Positions 35,160-44,571 of a stretch of 64,000 bases of DNA are shown piece after piece (within the stretch, counting starts at the first letter, position 1; each line of letters starts with the position of its first letter). Below the pieces are notes generated by a model. That model made no database searches, was not told where the DNA came from, and saw nothing but the letters and a program-made list of their open reading frames with translations. This DNA comes from DATEPR01 sp036273855 (GTDB lineage Bacteria; Actinomycetota; Actinomycetes; Mycobacteriales; Pseudonocardiaceae). The stretch is taken from NCBI GenBank assembly GCA_036273855.1, contig DASUGU010000142.1, forward strand, positions 1 through 64,000, given 5' to 3'. The position numbers and the translations under genes were made by a program.

Positions 35160-36968
35160 TCAGTAGCCCACGGCGACGATCATGTACTGCGGGTTGGCCA
35201 CCGAGATGTCCGACGACTGTCCGGCGTCGTCATCGTAGGGGAAGCCGTACTGCTTGGCGTTGATGGAGTTGTCGTGCCAGAACTTCGCGTAGTAGTTGGC
35301 CGGGGCGGAGAGGTAGAACTGGCTCGGGTCGTTCTGCTGGGCCGCCGGTAGCTGGGCGACGTGCCGGTTGAGGCCCGCGCAGAGCGGCGGATTGTTCGCC
35401 AGTGTCCCGGCGCAGCCGAAGATCTGCGCCGTCGAGTCGGTGGTGTCGCCGACCGACGCCGCGTACGCGCTGAAGTAGTTCGCGAACTGCCCGCCCGCCT
35501 GGAACGCCGGGTCGTTGCCCGGCGACGGGATGCCGAACGGCGCGTCGTCGGTGGCCAGTTCCTTGAACTCGGCGGGCACCGAGTCCTCGAACCGCTGGAA
35601 CGTGGCGGCCCTGGATTCGGAGAACGTCGCGAAGTTCTCGCCGACCTCCTGCTCGGCACCGCTATGACTGTGCACCAGCAGTGCCAGTTTCAGCCCGAAC
35701 CGGTCAACTCGGGTGGTGTCCACGTTGATCGACGTCGCGCCGACCGTGAACTCGATGAAGTCGGAGAACTGGCCATTGGGTGTGCCCACGAAGAACGTCA
35801 TCCGACCCGCCGAGTTGGCCGGCATGTCGATGAACGGCTGTTGTGCGATCGACTCGGTCTGCCCGTTGAAGCTCCAGAACACCTGGCTGTCCGGGAACTG
35901 GCCGTTGGTGTGGTTCTCGACCTTCACCTCCAGCACGTTGCGGGCGGCCGGGATCGTGCTCGGGTCACCCCAGAACGACGCGGGTGGCGCGCCGGAACCG
36001 GCCGGCGGCGTGGTCGTGGTCGGCGGCGGCGGCGCGGTGCCGCCCGCGGTGAAGATGCCGAACTCGAACAGCGAGTAGCCGAACGCCGTGCCGCGGGCGG
36101 TGCCGTTCATCCGGACGAACCGGCCGGTGCCGTTCACGTTCAGCGTCTGGACGCCGCCGGTGCCCGTGGTGGTGCTGAAGATCGTGGTCCACGTGGTGCC
36201 GTCGGGCGATGTCTGGATCTGGAACGCCTTCGCGAACGCGGCCTCCCAGTTCAGGCTGACCTGGCAGACCGTCAGGCTGGTGCCCAGGTCGACCTGGATC
36301 CACTGCGGGTCGGCGAACGCGCTGGACCAGCGGGTGGCGGTGTTGCCGTCGGTGGCGTTGCTGGCCGGGAAGGTGGCGTTCTCCAGGGAGGACGCCGTGG
36401 TCGGCCTGCCCACGGCCACATTCGTGGTGCCGCAGGCCGCGGCGGTGAACGTGCCGAAGACCTGGAACTCCCACAACGAGTAGCCGAACGCGGTGCCACG
36501 GGCGGTGCCGTTCATCCGGACGAAGCGGCCGGTGCCGTTGACGGTGAGCGTCTGGATGCCGCCGGCGCCGGTGGTGGTGCTGAAGATCGTGGTCCAGTTC
36601 GTGCCGTCGGCGGAGGTCTGGATCTGGAACGCCGTGCCGAACGCGGCCTCCCAGTTGAGCACGACCTGGCTGACCGACGCGGTCGCGCCGAGGTCGACCT
36701 GGATCCATTGCGGGTCGGCGAACGCGCTGGACCAACGGGTACCGGTGTTGCCGTCAGTGGCATTGCTGGCCGGGAAGGTGGCGTTCTCCAGGGATGACGC
36801 CGTGGTCGGTTTGCCTTGGGACAGCAGGGTTGGAGCAGCGTGCGCGGTGGGGCCCGCGACGACGATCAGGTACGCCGCGGCGCACAGCGCGACCACGACG
36901 GCGGCGATCGCGGGCAGCCCGCGGGACCGTCGCCGGCGCGGCGGCGCGGCGGATGAGGGGGCCTGCAT
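35160..36968 (-). CDS. Secreted beta-1,3-glucanase-like protein with two discoidin domains
   Basis: 602 residues. A signal or anchor helix (GLPAIAAVVVALCAAAYLIVV) is followed by two F5/8 type C (discoidin, CBM32-like) domains at about 46-175 and 180-310, a Pro/Thr linker (TAPPPPTTTTPPAG), and a ~270-residue domain (NVLEVKVENHTNGQFPDSQVFWSFNGQ to YGFPYDDDAGQSSDISV) that resembles the GH64-like beta-1,3-glucanase family, including PYDDDAGQSSD near the end. It should act on fungal or plant glucan outside the cell. The two discoidin domains are near-copies, also in DNA. Confidence 0.8.
   Translation of the reverse strand: MQAPSSAAPPRRRRSRGLPAIAAVVVALCAAAYLIVVAGPTAHAAPTLLSQGKPTTASSLENATFPASNATDGNTGTRWSSAFADPQWIQVDLGATASVSQVVLNWEAAFGTAFQIQTSADGTNWTTIFSTTTGAGGIQTLTVNGTGRFVRMNGTARGTAFGYSLWEFQVFGTFTAAACGTTNVAVGRPTTASSLENATFPASNATDGNTATRWSSAFADPQWIQVDLGTSLTVCQVSLNWEAAFAKAFQIQTSPDGTTWTTIFSTTTGTGGVQTLNVNGTGRFVRMNGTARGTAFGYSLFEFGIFTAGGTAPPPPTTTTPPAGSGAPPASFWGDPSTIPAARNVLEVKVENHTNGQFPDSQVFWSFNGQTESIAQQPFIDMPANSAGRMTFFVGTPNGQFSDFIEFTVGATSINVDTTRVDRFGLKLALLVHSHSGAEQEVGENFATFSESRAATFQRFEDSVPAEFKELATDDAPFGIPSPGNDPAFQAGGQFANYFSAYAASVGDTTDSTAQIFGCAGTLANNPPLCAGLNRHVAQLPAAQQNDPSQFYLSAPANYYAKFWHDNSINAKQYGFPYDDDAGQSSDISVANPQYMIVAVGY
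36073..36809 (-). repeat. Tandem duplication of the discoidin-coding DNA
   Basis: Bases 36073-36404 and 36478-36809 align without gaps at an offset of exactly 405 bp and look roughly 85-90 percent identical by eye, with long identical runs such as GTGGTGGTGCTGAAGATCGT. The domains therefore duplicated recently or are kept alike by gene conversion. Confidence 0.8.
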
Positions 36969-37190
36969 CGGTTGTCTCCCAGCTTCGTCGGTTGTTCCGG
37001 ACGCCCCCTGGTTGTCGTGCCGGCCGTGCTAAGAGCGCTCTCAGTCGGTCACTGTCGCGTCACCGAAATGTCCTGTCAAGGGCCGCGACCAGTGCCCTTG
37101 CCCGCCACAGTGGTCCGCCGCAACCGATTCAGTACAGGCTGCCGTCGGTACCGCAACTCGGGCGGATAACACTAAATTCGACGGTCGTCG

Positions 37191-37889
37191 TCAGGCACTG
37201 ATCTTCGGCGTGGCGCGGTAGAGGTGGACCGACACGGCGGCCAGCCACGCCCAGGCGATCACCACACCGGCCGTGAACCCGATGACGACGGCGGCGCTGC
37301 TCGATCCGCTGGCGATCCCGAGGAACGACACCAGGAACAGCGCGCCGCTGAGCACCGAGTAGCCGGCCCAGCCACGGCGGCCCTGACCGGCGAAGCGGCG
37401 GGCGAACACCAGGCAGGCCGCGATCAGGCAGAGGAACCCGAGACCGCCGGTGACCAGGTGCAGCATCGCGTGCCACGAGGTGCTCGCCGGGCGTCCGGGC
37501 GGGGCACCGACGGGGAAGCCGTCCATCGGGTCGGCCACGAACACCCCGGCCAGTACGAGCCCGACTCCGTAACCGGTGATCAAGCGAGGTCCCCAGGCGC
37601 CACCGGCCGTCCCGCGCAGGGACCGGCGCATGCCGACGGCGGCGGCGATGGTCATCAGACCGGACAGCACCAGGTTGACGATCTGTATCCAGCCCAGGCT
37701 GCCGTTGGCCAGCAGGCTCCAGTCGTCGTGCGCCAGGTCGAAACCCTGTCTGGTGACGGCCTGGACCAGGCTGACGACGAGGTAGAACGGTCCGGCGAGC
37801 ACGCCGTAACCCAGCAGGGAGCGGGTGACGGCGCTGGTGCGGTCGCAGTCGCCCCGGCCGAGCAGCGGGGACGCGGAAGCCATGGTCAT
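37191..37889 (-). CDS. DUF998 family membrane protein
   Basis: 232 residues from ATG 37889 (AGGAG seven nt upstream). It has about six hydrophobic helices, starting with LLGYGVLAGPFYLVVSLVQAVTR, and the family's loop ADPMDGFPVGAPPG, then HAMLHLVTGGLGFL. No function is known for the family. It is divergent from a TetR gene with shared operators, so it is very probably the regulated target, perhaps a membrane protein linked to a hydrophobic ligand. Confidence 0.8.
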   Translation of the reverse strand: MTMASASPLLGRGDCDRTSAVTRSLLGYGVLAGPFYLVVSLVQAVTRQGFDLAHDDWSLLANGSLGWIQIVNLVLSGLMTIAAAVGMRRSLRGTAGGAWGPRLITGYGVGLVLAGVFVADPMDGFPVGAPPGRPASTSWHAMLHLVTGGLGFLCLIAACLVFARRFAGQGRRGWAGYSVLSGALFLVSFLGIASGSSSAAVVIGFTAGVVIAWAWLAAVSVHLYRATPKISA

Positions 37890-37934
37890 CGGAAACTCCT
37901 TGTGGACTGACGGGTCTGACAAGCTGGACTGATC

Positions 37935-37990
37935 GGTACTGAGCAACTGGACCAGACAGTACTGCGCTTGGTACTGTGTAGTCCAGTACC
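37935..37990. promoter_or_regulatory. Twin TetR operators in the DUF998/TetR divergent region
   Basis: Two inverted repeats with the same half-site: GGTACTG at 37935-37941 with CAGTACT at 37956-37962, and GGTACTG at 37970-37976 with CAGTACC at 37984-37990. They lie between the two start codons and can serve both promoters; autoregulation by the adjacent TetR protein is likely. Confidence 0.7.
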
Positions 37991-38022
37991 ACCGGGGAAG
38001 ATTCTTCGAAGGAGTCGAGGGC

Positions 38023-38712
38023 ATGGCCGAACCGGCTGACACCACCGCGGTGGACGAGCTGATCGTGCGGATCGGCGCCGGTGCCCCGGCAGCGCCCGAC
38101 GGGCCGACCGGCAAGCGGGCGGCGATCGTGCGCGCGGCCACCGGCCTGTTCCTGCGCCACGGCTACCAGGGCACGAGCACCGACCAGATCGCGGCCGCGG
38201 CGTCCGTGTCCAAACAGACCGTCTACAACCAGTTCCGGGACAAGCAGACGCTGTTCCGGGAAATCGTGGTCGGCGTGACCGCCACCGCAGAGCGGTTCGC
38301 GACGAGCCTGCCGGACACGCTGGCCGGGGTCCGCACACCGGAGGAACTGGAGCCCGCCCTGCGCGCACTCGCCCACCGGTACCTGTCCGCCGTACTGAAC
38401 CCACAGGTGCTCGCACTGCGCCGGCTGATCATCGGCGAGACGAACCGCTTCCCCGAACTGGCCGCCGAGTACTACCGGCAGGCCCCCGGCCGAGTGCTCA
38501 CCGCCCTCGCCGACGTGTTCGACCGGCTGCGCGACCGGGGCCTGATCACCGGCGACCCCACCGACGCCGCCGACGACTTCGCCTACCTCATCCTCGGCCG
38601 CGCCCTGGACCACGGCATGTTCCACCTCGACGACACACCGGCGGACACCGCCACGGTGCGCCGAACCACCGACCGAGCCGTCACCGTCTTCCTAGGCACC
38701 TATCGAGCGTGA
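38023..38712 (+). CDS. TetR-family transcriptional repressor
   Basis: 229 residues. The N-terminal HTH is textbook: RAAIVRAATGLFLRHGYQGT, then STDQIAAAASVSKQTVYNQF. The C-terminal half matches a TetR ligand-binding domain (RYLSAVLNPQVLALRRLIIGE, typical of AcrR/TetR C-terminal families). AAGGAG precedes the ATG by nine bases. It is divergent from DUF998, with paired GGTACTG sites between, so it is a local repressor. Confidence 0.9.
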   Translation: MAEPADTTAVDELIVRIGAGAPAAPDGPTGKRAAIVRAATGLFLRHGYQGTSTDQIAAAASVSKQTVYNQFRDKQTLFREIVVGVTATAERFATSLPDTLAGVRTPEELEPALRALAHRYLSAVLNPQVLALRRLIIGETNRFPELAAEYYRQAPGRVLTALADVFDRLRDRGLITGDPTDAADDFAYLILGRALDHGMFHLDDTPADTATVRRTTDRAVTVFLGTYRA

Positions 38713-38817
38713 ACCTCAACCAGCCCAACGGCGACCAGGAAAGGCACACAAAGGTGTCAGGGTGTGCTCAGGCCGAGGCGGCGAGGGCCGAACAGAGGTG
38801 ATGACATGGCGCGCGGT

Positions 38818-39165
38818 TCACGATTCGGTGCTGCCGGTCGAGGCGCCGTCCCATTCCAGGGTGATCGTGACGTGCGCCTCGGCGGATGACTTTGCCACCA
38901 GGATGGCGGCCTCGGCGCTGACGGTCAGGCCGACCTCGACGGTGATCTTGGTCGGACGCGGGGCGGAGTCCAGCCGGCCGGCGACGGTCCGTGCGACCGA
39001 GCGCACCAGGTCCACGCCGTCCTCCAGTGAGGCCGCGACGCGGTTGCGGGCGTCGGTCAGGGATCGGCTGGCCGGCACCGGCCCGTCGAAGTCGTCCGGT
39101 CCCCCGCCGACCGCGAACGGGACCAGCACCCCGTCCGCGGTGCGCACCTCAACGTACTCCTGCAT
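38818..39165 (-). CDS. Trypco1 (CU044_2847 family) trypsin-co-occurring protein
   Basis: 115 residues from ATG 39165, which has AGGA eight nt upstream; ATG 39171 is the alternative. It is a small beta-rich domain: QEYVEVRTADGVLVPFAV, a middle helix DARNRVAASLEDGVDLVRSV, and the hallmark ending KITVEVGLTVSAEAAILVAK, then AEAHVTITLEW. The family is known for lying beside trypsin-STAND genes in predicted conflict systems, and here it follows one by 82 bp on the same strand. It may restrain or sense for the large protein; its role is not established. Confidence 0.85.
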   Translation of the reverse strand: MQEYVEVRTADGVLVPFAVGGGPDDFDGPVPASRSLTDARNRVAASLEDGVDLVRSVARTVAGRLDSAPRPTKITVEVGLTVSAEAAILVAKSSAEAHVTITLEWDGASTGSTES

Positions 39166-39247
39166 GGCCATGATCCTAGTGACCCGGAAACCGCGCCACG
39201 GTGGGCAACCGGGCGCTGGATCAGCACATCCGTCCTGGCGGTGCTCG

Positions 39248-42200
39248 TCAGTACCGGGCGCACAGCGAGCCGGAGTATGCGCCGCTGACGACCGGTAGAC
39301 CGTCGGCGCTGCCGCCCCGCCAGGCACCGCAGATCTGGCTCAGCCACTGCCGTGGGTCGCTGGACCGGAGGGCCGCGTACCCGCCGCCGGCCGCCTGGTC
39401 GGTGAGCTCGACCGGCGCCGGGTCGGGCACGACGGCCGGGTTGTCCTTGCTGAACCCCAGCCGTGTCGCCAGGCCCGGCCCCCCGCCGGGTATCCATACC
39501 TCGGTCAGCAGCGGACCGGGTTGGAAGCCTCCGTTCGTGCCGCTCAGACCGATTTCCAGGTGATCCGCGTCCCGGAACCGCAACCCGGTCACGACCGCGT
39601 CGGCGGGCAGCGCCAGCCGGGCGAGCCGCTGGTGCGTGCCGAGGTCCCACACCTCGACGCCGCCGGCGTGATCGATCGCCAGCCGCCGGCCGCCGGCGTC
39701 CAGTGTCCCGACGACCCCGGCGACGGGGATGCGGAGTCCACCGGGCAACCCGAAGGCCGAGCCGGGCAGCACGGCACCGGAGCGCAGGTCGACCTGCCGC
39801 AGCCCTGAGTCGGTGATCTCCGCGACGGTGCTGGACCCGGCCCGCGCGTACACCCCGGCCACGAAGCCGGGACCGTTCGCGGAGCCCAGCCGCACCGGCC
39901 CGGCCAGGACGCGCAGCGACGGAACGGCCAGTTGTTCGGCGCGGACCGGCACGTCGCCGTTGGTGCTGCCGGAGCCGGGCAATGTGGTGTCCACCAAGGT
40001 GATCCGGTCCGCCGTGAACAGGGTCAGAGCTGCGGACTGCAGGTCGACGCCCGCGTCCAACGGCGCCAGGCCGGTCCGGCCGACCGGGCGCAGCCCCGGC
40101 AGCGAGAACAGGCTCAGCGACAGCGACCGACGATCGAGTTCGGCGACCAGGGAACCGTCCGGATTCACCAGGATCGCCGGCCTGGCAAGGCCATCGCCGG
40201 CCGGGCCACGTGCCGGGGTGCTGGCGGTGCGCCGCCGGGTCGTCGTGTTCCAGGTCTCCAGGTGGCCGTCCGGGAAGACCAGCACCAAGGTCGTTCCGGT
40301 CACCCTCGCCTGGACCGCCCCGCTCAGCGCCGCGTGCAGCGGATCCGGCGGGACTCGCAGCACCAGCACGGAATCCTGCGACGCCAGCAACACCCGGTCC
40401 GCGCCGGACGGCTCGATGACCAGGGAGTACGGGCTGAAGCCGTCGGGCAGCGGCAGCGCGGGCAACCCTCCCGTGACCGGACCGACGTACACCCCCGCGC
40501 CCTCGCTGGACCGCGCGGACACCGCCACATCCGTACCGGTCGCGCTGAACACCGCGGCCGGATCCGAGCAGCCCGCCAAGCCCACGACCTCGCGTGCGGG
40601 TTGCCGATAGGTGCCGAACTGCCGGCCGGTGACCTTTCCGTACGCCCGCAGCACCGGCTGCCCGGCCGGACCGCTGCAGGAGACCGCCCACGGCTCGGTG
40701 CCGCCGTTGTCCTGCAACTGATAGCTGGCCGGGCCGGGCAACGGCCGGGTTCCGCCCGAGCCGAACTCGGTGGTGGTCGTGCCGCCTGCGCCGCCGAGCA
40801 GGTCGCCGTCGGGCAGCACGGCGGTGATGGTCACCGAGTTCGCGGCGGACTGCGGGCCGGTGCTCAACCCCTGGGGCAACCGGACAACGTGCGAGGGCCG
40901 ACCGGGTGCGTGCAGATCAGCAACCCGCACGGTGCGGCCGCCCCCGGCGCCGTACGCGAGCCACCGGCCGCTCGGGTCGGCGACCAGCAGGTCACCGGCG
41001 AACGGCAGCGTGCCGATCCGCTTGCCGGTGCGGGCGTCCCACACGCCGCTGCTGGTCGCGCCGGGAGCGGCGGTGGCGATCCGGTCCGAGCCGAGCCAGG
41101 TGACCGCCGAGTTCACCGGCGCGGGGATCACCAGCTCGGCCGGACGCGCGCCGGTGACCGTCCACACCACCAGCCGGTGCCGCGGGTCGGCCAACACCAG
41201 TGCCGACCCGTCGGCGCTCACCGGCCGCACCGCCAGTGGCGGGAACGACCCGGGGAGCAGACCGGTGGCGTACTGCAGCTGATCGCGCAGCGGGGCCAGG
41301 TTCTCGCGGGTGACCAACGTGTCCTGGGTGCGGTAGGCACGGACCACGCGGTCGATCTCGTCCAACGGCGACCGCCCGTCGTCCTCCGGTACCTGCCGCA
41401 GCAGGGTGGCGACCGCGTCCGCGCCGTTCCGCTGTTGCAACGCGACAGCGGCGTTGTGCCGCTGGATGATCAACAGGCTGCCGACGATCAGGATCAGCAC
41501 GGCGGTCGCGGTGCTCATCCCGACGGTCAGCCTGCGCCGGAGGACGCTGTACCGGATCAGCGTGCGCTGCCGACCGGTCAGCTCGTCCGGGTGAGCGCGC
41601 TGGTGGGCTCGGGCGGTACGCAGGTCGCGGCCGGTGAGCAGGTGGGACCGGTGCGGCCGGGCGACGAACCGCTCGGCGGCGCGGTCGACCTCGTCCTGCC
41701 AGGTGCGGAACTGCCGATCCTGCTCGACCCAGTCGCGCAGCCGGTCCCAGTGCCGCACCAGCGTTTCGTGGGCCAGTTCGACGACGGGCTCGCCGCCCGG
41801 TGCCAGCCGTTGCACGACGAGCCGGCTGCCGGCCAGCTCGCGGGCCAGTTCAGCGCTCTCCCCCAGTTGGGCCAACGGAACCGGGCGGCGCACCGACTGG
41901 TCCGGCGGCACCGGGCTGACCAGTTGCCCGAACACCCACCGCAGCCGCCGGGCGCCCGCCTCGGTCGCGAGGTGGGGACGGCTGACCTCTTCGGCGTACT
42001 GCGCCAGCGCGCCGACCACCCCACCCAGTTCCTGGTACACGTCATGGGTGAGCACGCCCCGCCTTTGGCGCTCCCAGAGCAGGGTCAGGGTGAACTCGAT
42101 CAGCGCCAGCGGGTTCTGCTCGCCTGCCACGTCGGCCAGCAGCCGGTCCACCAGCCCGTTCTCGAACACCGGCAGACCGGGTGCGGCCAGCGGCCCGGTC

Positions 42201-43450
42201 AGCACCGCGCGCAGGTCGTGCCCGGTCGGTGAGCCGACCGTGTCGGTCCGCCCCGCGAACCACGGCCCCAGGTCCTCGTCCTCCAGGACACCGGTCAGCG
42301 CCTCGCTGGCCACCGTGACCAGCACGTCCACCCGGGGCTCGCGGTCGAACCGGGCGCGTGCCTTGAGCAGGGCGGCCAGCATCGCCGTGGTCGCCTGACG
42401 GTCCCGGACCAGACCCTCGTCCAACTGGTCGATCACGACCACCAGCCGCCGCTTCCCGATTCTGGCCAGCACCCGGTTCAGGGCGTCCGGTACGCCACCG
42501 TCGCGCAGCCGCTCCGCCAACTCGGCCACCACCGATGTCGCCCGGGCGGCGTCAGCGGCGTCGGCGAGGTGATCGACGAAGGTGTCGGCCAGGGCGTGCC
42601 AGGGGCTGCTGCCCGTGGCCGGGCGCAGGGTCGCGGTAGCGGCGCCCTCGGCCAGCAGCGGAGGCAGCAGACCGGCCAGCACCAGCGACGACTTGCCGGC
42701 ACCGGAGGGTCCGGTGATCAGCCGGACCCGGTGCGCGTCCAGATGTCCGAGCAGTTCGGCGACCAGCGCCTCCCGCCCGAAGAAGTCGGCGGTGTCCTCG
42801 GTACGGAACGGCTGCAGGCTGCGGAAGGGGTTGGGCTGTGCGGCTGTCCCGGCCAACTCGGGCCATGCCTCGTACAGGGCCGTCCCGGACAGGGCATACG
42901 CGGTGCGCCGAACGTCGCGCTGCTCGGTTCGGGCGATCATGCCGACGACCGCGCTCAGCTCGGCGTCGACCAGTGGGCTGCCGCTGAACCCTTGCTGCAC
43001 CCCGATGCCGTGGCTGCGGTCGTCCTCGATCTGCAGCCCGCTGTCGCCGACCGGGCCGCGCACCCGCGCTTCCGCCCACACTCCGTGCGGCCGGTGCTCG
43101 GTGACGCCGAACGCCTCCACCCGGTGGCCGGCAAGGCCGTCCGCCGCCACCACTCGAAGCGCCCGCGCGGCGCCCGGCACATCAGGCACGGTCAGCACGG
43201 CGACGTCGGGCCCGTCGTTCTCGTCGCAGAGCCCGGCGATGGTGGCGACGCGGGCGGTCGCGTTGTCCAGCAACGGGAAATCGATCGATACCTCGGTGCC
43301 CGGCCCGGGCGGTTCCCCGGACACCGCCGTCCGCAACACGTGAGCGCAGGTCAGCACGGTGTCCGCGCCGACCAGAAACCCGACCCCCACCGGAGTTCCG
43401 CGGTCGCCATCCAGAATCCGGACGATCGCCGGGCTCACCAGATCGCGCAT
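39248..43450 (-). CDS. Trypsin-nSTAND1-propeller signalling NTPase
   Basis: 1,400 residues from ATG 43450; upstream residues in the same frame are Arg-rich linker and unlikely. Residues 1-200 form a trypsin-like protease with the full triad: H37 (LTCAHVL), D82 (GPDVAVL) and S156 (GFSGSPL). At 207-345 comes nSTAND1: NPFRSLQPFRTEDTADFFGRE, Walker A GPSGAGKSS (247-255), Walker B RLVVVIDQLDE (335-345). A helical/winged part (ELAHETLVRHWDRLRDWV) leads to one transmembrane helix at about 641-662, then roughly 700 residues of WD40-like propeller blades. This domain set fits membrane-anchored sensor-NTPase-protease switches predicted to act in phage defence or programmed death. No effector other than the protease is visible. 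Confidence 0.9.
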   Translation of the reverse strand: MRDLVSPAIVRILDGDRGTPVGVGFLVGADTVLTCAHVLRTAVSGEPPGPGTEVSIDFPLLDNATARVATIAGLCDENDGPDVAVLTVPDVPGAARALRVVAADGLAGHRVEAFGVTEHRPHGVWAEARVRGPVGDSGLQIEDDRSHGIGVQQGFSGSPLVDAELSAVVGMIARTEQRDVRRTAYALSGTALYEAWPELAGTAAQPNPFRSLQPFRTEDTADFFGREALVAELLGHLDAHRVRLITGPSGAGKSSLVLAGLLPPLLAEGAATATLRPATGSSPWHALADTFVDHLADAADAARATSVVAELAERLRDGGVPDALNRVLARIGKRRLVVVIDQLDEGLVRDRQATTAMLAALLKARARFDREPRVDVLVTVASEALTGVLEDEDLGPWFAGRTDTVGSPTGHDLRAVLTGPLAAPGLPVFENGLVDRLLADVAGEQNPLALIEFTLTLLWERQRRGVLTHDVYQELGGVVGALAQYAEEVSRPHLATEAGARRLRWVFGQLVSPVPPDQSVRRPVPLAQLGESAELARELAGSRLVVQRLAPGGEPVVELAHETLVRHWDRLRDWVEQDRQFRTWQDEVDRAAERFVARPHRSHLLTGRDLRTARAHQRAHPDELTGRQRTLIRYSVLRRRLTVGMSTATAVLILIVGSLLIIQRHNAAVALQQRNGADAVATLLRQVPEDDGRSPLDEIDRVVRAYRTQDTLVTRENLAPLRDQLQYATGLLPGSFPPLAVRPVSADGSALVLADPRHRLVVWTVTGARPAELVIPAPVNSAVTWLGSDRIATAAPGATSSGVWDARTGKRIGTLPFAGDLLVADPSGRWLAYGAGGGRTVRVADLHAPGRPSHVVRLPQGLSTGPQSAANSVTITAVLPDGDLLGGAGGTTTTEFGSGGTRPLPGPASYQLQDNGGTEPWAVSCSGPAGQPVLRAYGKVTGRQFGTYRQPAREVVGLAGCSDPAAVFSATGTDVAVSARSSEGAGVYVGPVTGGLPALPLPDGFSPYSLVIEPSGADRVLLASQDSVLVLRVPPDPLHAALSGAVQARVTGTTLVLVFPDGHLETWNTTTRRRTASTPARGPAGDGLARPAILVNPDGSLVAELDRRSLSLSLFSLPGLRPVGRTGLAPLDAGVDLQSAALTLFTADRITLVDTTLPGSGSTNGDVPVRAEQLAVPSLRVLAGPVRLGSANGPGFVAGVYARAGSSTVAEITDSGLRQVDLRSGAVLPGSAFGLPGGLRIPVAGVVGTLDAGGRRLAIDHAGGVEVWDLGTHQRLARLALPADAVVTGLRFRDADHLEIGLSGTNGGFQPGPLLTEVWIPGGGPGLATRLGFSKDNPAVVPDPAPVELTDQAAGGGYAALRSSDPRQWLSQICGAWRGGSADGLPVVSGAYSGSLCARY

Positions 43451-43559
43451 TGTCCCCGTTCTCCGCCCGCCGCCCTTGCCCGCCCGCGACCGAGTACGAC
43501 GCCGGCTACCGTCAGCCGGTTCCCACGGGTACCAGGTAACCCGCTCGCGCGCCCGGAGT

Positions 43560-44546
43560 TCACCCGTTCTCACCACAGGAAGTACGGGCCAGGAGCATCG
43601 GTTCGAACGTCAATTGTGCCGATTCACCGGGATTGTCGATGACGAGTTCCGCGGCCTGCTGCCCCATCCGGTAGGACGGTTGCGCCATGACCGTGATGCC
43701 GAGGGCGGGTGCCCAGGAGAAGTCGTCCATCGTCAGGAACCCGATGTCGTCCGGAATCGCCAGCCCTCGACCGGTCAGCGCGGAATGGACGGCGACCGTG
43801 CGCCTGCCGGTGAGGCACACGATCGAGTCCATGCCGGTGTGGCGCTCCACCAACGCCCCTACCGCATCGTTCACGTGTTCGTCGACGTCCGCCGACGCCA
43901 CGGCCGCCTCGGGCAGTCGGAGGCCGGCGTCGGCCAGGCCCTGCCGCAGGCCTTCGGTGCGGTCGAGCTGGGACGGCCGCGTTCCGGACGTGATCACGCC
44001 GACCGATCGCCGACCGCACGACACCAGGTGCCGCGCGATCAGCCGACCGGCCGCCACGTTGTCCAGGGCGACCGAGTGCAGGCCCGGCGACGGGTCCGGC
44101 ACCGATCGCGCGACGATGACACACGGGGTGCCACCGGCGGCCATCCTGCGGGTCCGGTCGTCGGTGGACTCGCCGGTGGTGACGACCAGGCCGCGCACCC
44201 GTTGCTCGTCCATCGTCCGGACGTGCGCGACCTCGCGGCCGGCGCGGTGGAAGGTGTTGGCGAACATGACGAGGCTGCCGTTGGCGTCGGCCACCTCGTC
44301 GATCCCCCGCATCAGGTCCAGGTAGAAGGGGCTGCGCAGGTCGTCGATGACCACCCCGATGGTGCTGGCACGCCCGGCGAAGATGCTCCTGGTGAGCGCG
44401 TTCGGCGTGTAGTCCAGGCGGGCGGCCGCGTCCCACACCCTGGTCGCGGTCGCCTCTCTGACGGCACCGCCGTTGAGCACCCGCGACACCGTCGCCACCG
44501 ACACCCCGGCCGCCGCCGCGACGTCCCCGATGGTCGTTCGCTTCAT
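43560..44546 (-). CDS. LacI-family transcriptional regulator
   Basis: 328 residues from ATG 44546 (GGGGAGGGG upstream). N-terminal HTH: TTIGDVAAAAGVSVATVSRVLNG; hinge ALTRSIFAGRASTIGVVIDD; then the periplasmic-binding-protein-like effector domain (SPFYLDLMRGIDEVADANG, DNVAAGRLIARHLVSCG, TMDDFSWAPALGITVMAQPSY). It is the last gene of a three-gene operon with an amidohydrolase and an FAD oxidase and probably represses it; the effector is unknown. Confidence 0.9.
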   Translation of the reverse strand: MKRTTIGDVAAAAGVSVATVSRVLNGGAVREATATRVWDAAARLDYTPNALTRSIFAGRASTIGVVIDDLRSPFYLDLMRGIDEVADANGSLVMFANTFHRAGREVAHVRTMDEQRVRGLVVTTGESTDDRTRRMAAGGTPCVIVARSVPDPSPGLHSVALDNVAAGRLIARHLVSCGRRSVGVITSGTRPSQLDRTEGLRQGLADAGLRLPEAAVASADVDEHVNDAVGALVERHTGMDSIVCLTGRRTVAVHSALTGRGLAIPDDIGFLTMDDFSWAPALGITVMAQPSYRMGQQAAELVIDNPGESAQLTFEPMLLARTSCGENG

Positions 44547-44571
44547 CCGTCGCCCCTCCCCGCCGCGTCGG

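Noticed and set aside
39932..42232. A 766-codon plus-strand frame
   Set aside because: Antisense to the trypsin-nSTAND1 gene, low-complexity Arg/Gln/Gly composition and no ribosome site.
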